Source: Rhodoferax sp. (GTDB taxonomy: Bacteria > Pseudomonadota > Gammaproteobacteria > Burkholderiales > Burkholderiaceae_C). From it: DNA of 5,135 nucleotides. Location of the stretch: assembly GCA_028292305.1 (NCBI GenBank), contig JAQGMQ010000087.1, forward strand, positions 1 through 5,135, written 5' to 3'. Positions 4,446 through 5,135 of this stretch are shown here, piece by piece; the stretch's first letter is position 1; each line of letters opens with the position of its first letter. The notes under the pieces are model-generated. The model saw nothing but the letters and a program-made list of their open reading frames with translations, was not told the DNA's origin and made no database searches. The position numbers and the translations under genes were made by a program.

Positions 4446-4872
4446 AGCGCGGCGTCATTCCATTTTCGAAATCGATGTCGTGCAGCATCCAGCCCAGGTC
4501 GCGTTCGGCTAGTAGGCTTTCATGCTTTTCGGGGATGGCCTCGCCAGGCTCAACCAACTGGAAGTTCGCCGGAAACTCGCGCACGCCCATGCATGGCATT
4601 TGAAAACACTGGCCCTTGCGCGCGCGGCGGTTGAAGATGTCCAGATGTTTGCCTACCGAGTCGTCCGGCCCGGCCTTGCTTGTCAGCTCGAAGTGCGCTT
4701 CAATCACATAGGAAACGTCACGCAAAATGGTGGCAGCGCGCTGCTGCCGATCTTCGTCGACATAGGTAACCAGCCCCACCGTCGATTCAGCTTTCATCGC
4801 CTTGGTCACGCTGGCGGGCGACAACTTTCCACCGACTTCGTTGCGCCGGATCGACTCGAAGCGAAAGGGCTT
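4432..4872 (-). pseudogene. cas5c: cas5c (type I-C Cas5) internal fragment, both ends deleted
   Basis: About 147 codons of Cas5c (Cas5d), the Cascade subunit that in type I-C also cleaves pre-crRNA. Recognisable blocks in order are KPFRFESIRRNEVGGK (from 4872), DEDRQQRAATILRDVSYVIEAHFE, AGPDDSVGKHLDIFNRRARKGQCF, MGVREFPANFQLVE and DLGWMLHDIDFENGMTPRFFRA. Intact proteins are roughly 220-240 residues, so about 55-60 N-terminal and 20 or more C-terminal residues are missing. The Lys-His pair of GKH, linked in the family to RNA cleavage, is kept, but the N-terminal part carrying the catalytic Tyr is gone. The fragment has no internal stop. Upstream it joins cas3 out of frame. Downstream it passes in frame into the CRISPR array (FFRAQ followed by repeat-encoded MWARGLK), giving a chimeric frame 4147-4824 with only a TTG as possible start. 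It is very unlikely to be functional. Confidence 0.88.
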
Positions 4873-5135
4873 CGCCCCATTTCTTCGGTGCGACCGCAGC
4901 CACGGCCCCAGCCTTGTAAAGAGAATCGAAGACCTGCCGAGGCAACTGCACTAGGTATGGCTGCAGCTTGCGAGCGAGGCTGACGCTACCTTCCGCAAAC
5001 TCCAATGCACGCAATAGTTGGCGAGCGTCATTGTCGAATGGCACGATCACAGGCATCTGCACGTTGTCGATCATGCGGAACTTGGTGGCCAGCGTTTCCA
5101 TGGGTAGGCTGTCGGCACCGCTGTCTTTCAGAAGG
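4787..5135 (-). pseudogene. cas3: cas3 C-terminal fragment (type I-C helicase-nuclease), 3' end deleted
   Basis: The frame is open from the right edge (LLKDSGADSLPMETLATKFR...) and continues through QMPVIVPFD, a LLRALEFAE-ARKLQPYLVQLPRQVF block and KAGAVAAVAPKKWGE, the conserved tail region of type I-C Cas3, the HD-nuclease/helicase that degrades target DNA. Similarity stops at about 4870, where the family continues with roughly 30-40 more residues. Here the sequence switches to cas5c in another frame, adding about 28 unrelated residues before a stop at 4787-4789. ATG 5101 is an internal Met, not the start; the rest of cas3 is beyond the window and its state is unknown. The helicase motifs are not visible here. 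It is first in the usual cas3-cas5c-cas8c-cas7-cas4-cas1-cas2 order, and its promoter would be the only known source of transcription toward the array. Confidence 0.85.

Noticed and set aside
4522..4983. 153-codon plus-strand frame opposite cas5c and cas3
   Set aside because: It is antisense to sequences with strong Cas5c and Cas3 motifs and has no recognisable product.

Overview
The window is GC-rich DNA from a Gram-negative proteobacterium. Codon use, the gene families and the gene order all point to the Burkholderiales, plausibly a Comamonadaceae relative. That placement is inference from protein style, not from a marker gene. The left ~3.2 kb is chromosomal housekeeping and stress sequence. 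The right ~1.7 kb is the wreck of a type I-C CRISPR-Cas locus.

Left part, all on + until 2835. The 3' end of a 3-hydroxybutyryl-CoA dehydrogenase gene (2-358) is followed by a REP-like hairpin (388-423). Next is an organic-peroxide defence pair: the thiol-based repressor ohrR (542-991), with an AATTG/CAATT operator over its promoter, and the peroxidase gene ohr (1074-1508), closed by a strong compound hairpin (1537-1582). Then comes a SrkA/YihE-family kinase gene (1607-2644) with every catalytic motif, but with an in-frame TAA at codon 51 where the family has Tyr. It is joined by an ATGA overlap to a small unknown ORF (2641-2835). A Gly/Val-rich lipoprotein gene (2848-3192, minus) converges on it.

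Right part, minus strand. Reading in the direction of transcription (from 5135 leftwards) there is the C-terminal part of cas3, then, after an out-of-frame deletion junction near 4870, the middle of cas5c. At 4431/4432 cas5c runs directly and in frame into a CRISPR repeat. The cas5c 3' end, cas8c, cas7, cas4, cas1, cas2 and the leader, which normally separate cas5c from the array, are all absent. The array has eight near-identical 32-nt repeats (3881-4374), a ninth hybrid repeat at the cas5c junction, and eight spacers of 33-35 nt. At the trailer end at least five decayed repeats (3582-3875) keep the ~66-nt rhythm.

The locus as seen cannot acquire spacers and lacks an intact Cas5c crRNA-processing nuclease. 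It could work only if supplied in trans by another I-C system. The most noteworthy points are the two deletion scars (both at short homologies), the cas5c/repeat hybrid that can still form a stem, the clean split between repeat variants in the live and decayed parts of the array, the nonsense codon in the srkA homologue, and three genes whose -10-like hexamers lie 6-7 nt from the start codon, which suggests leaderless mRNAs.
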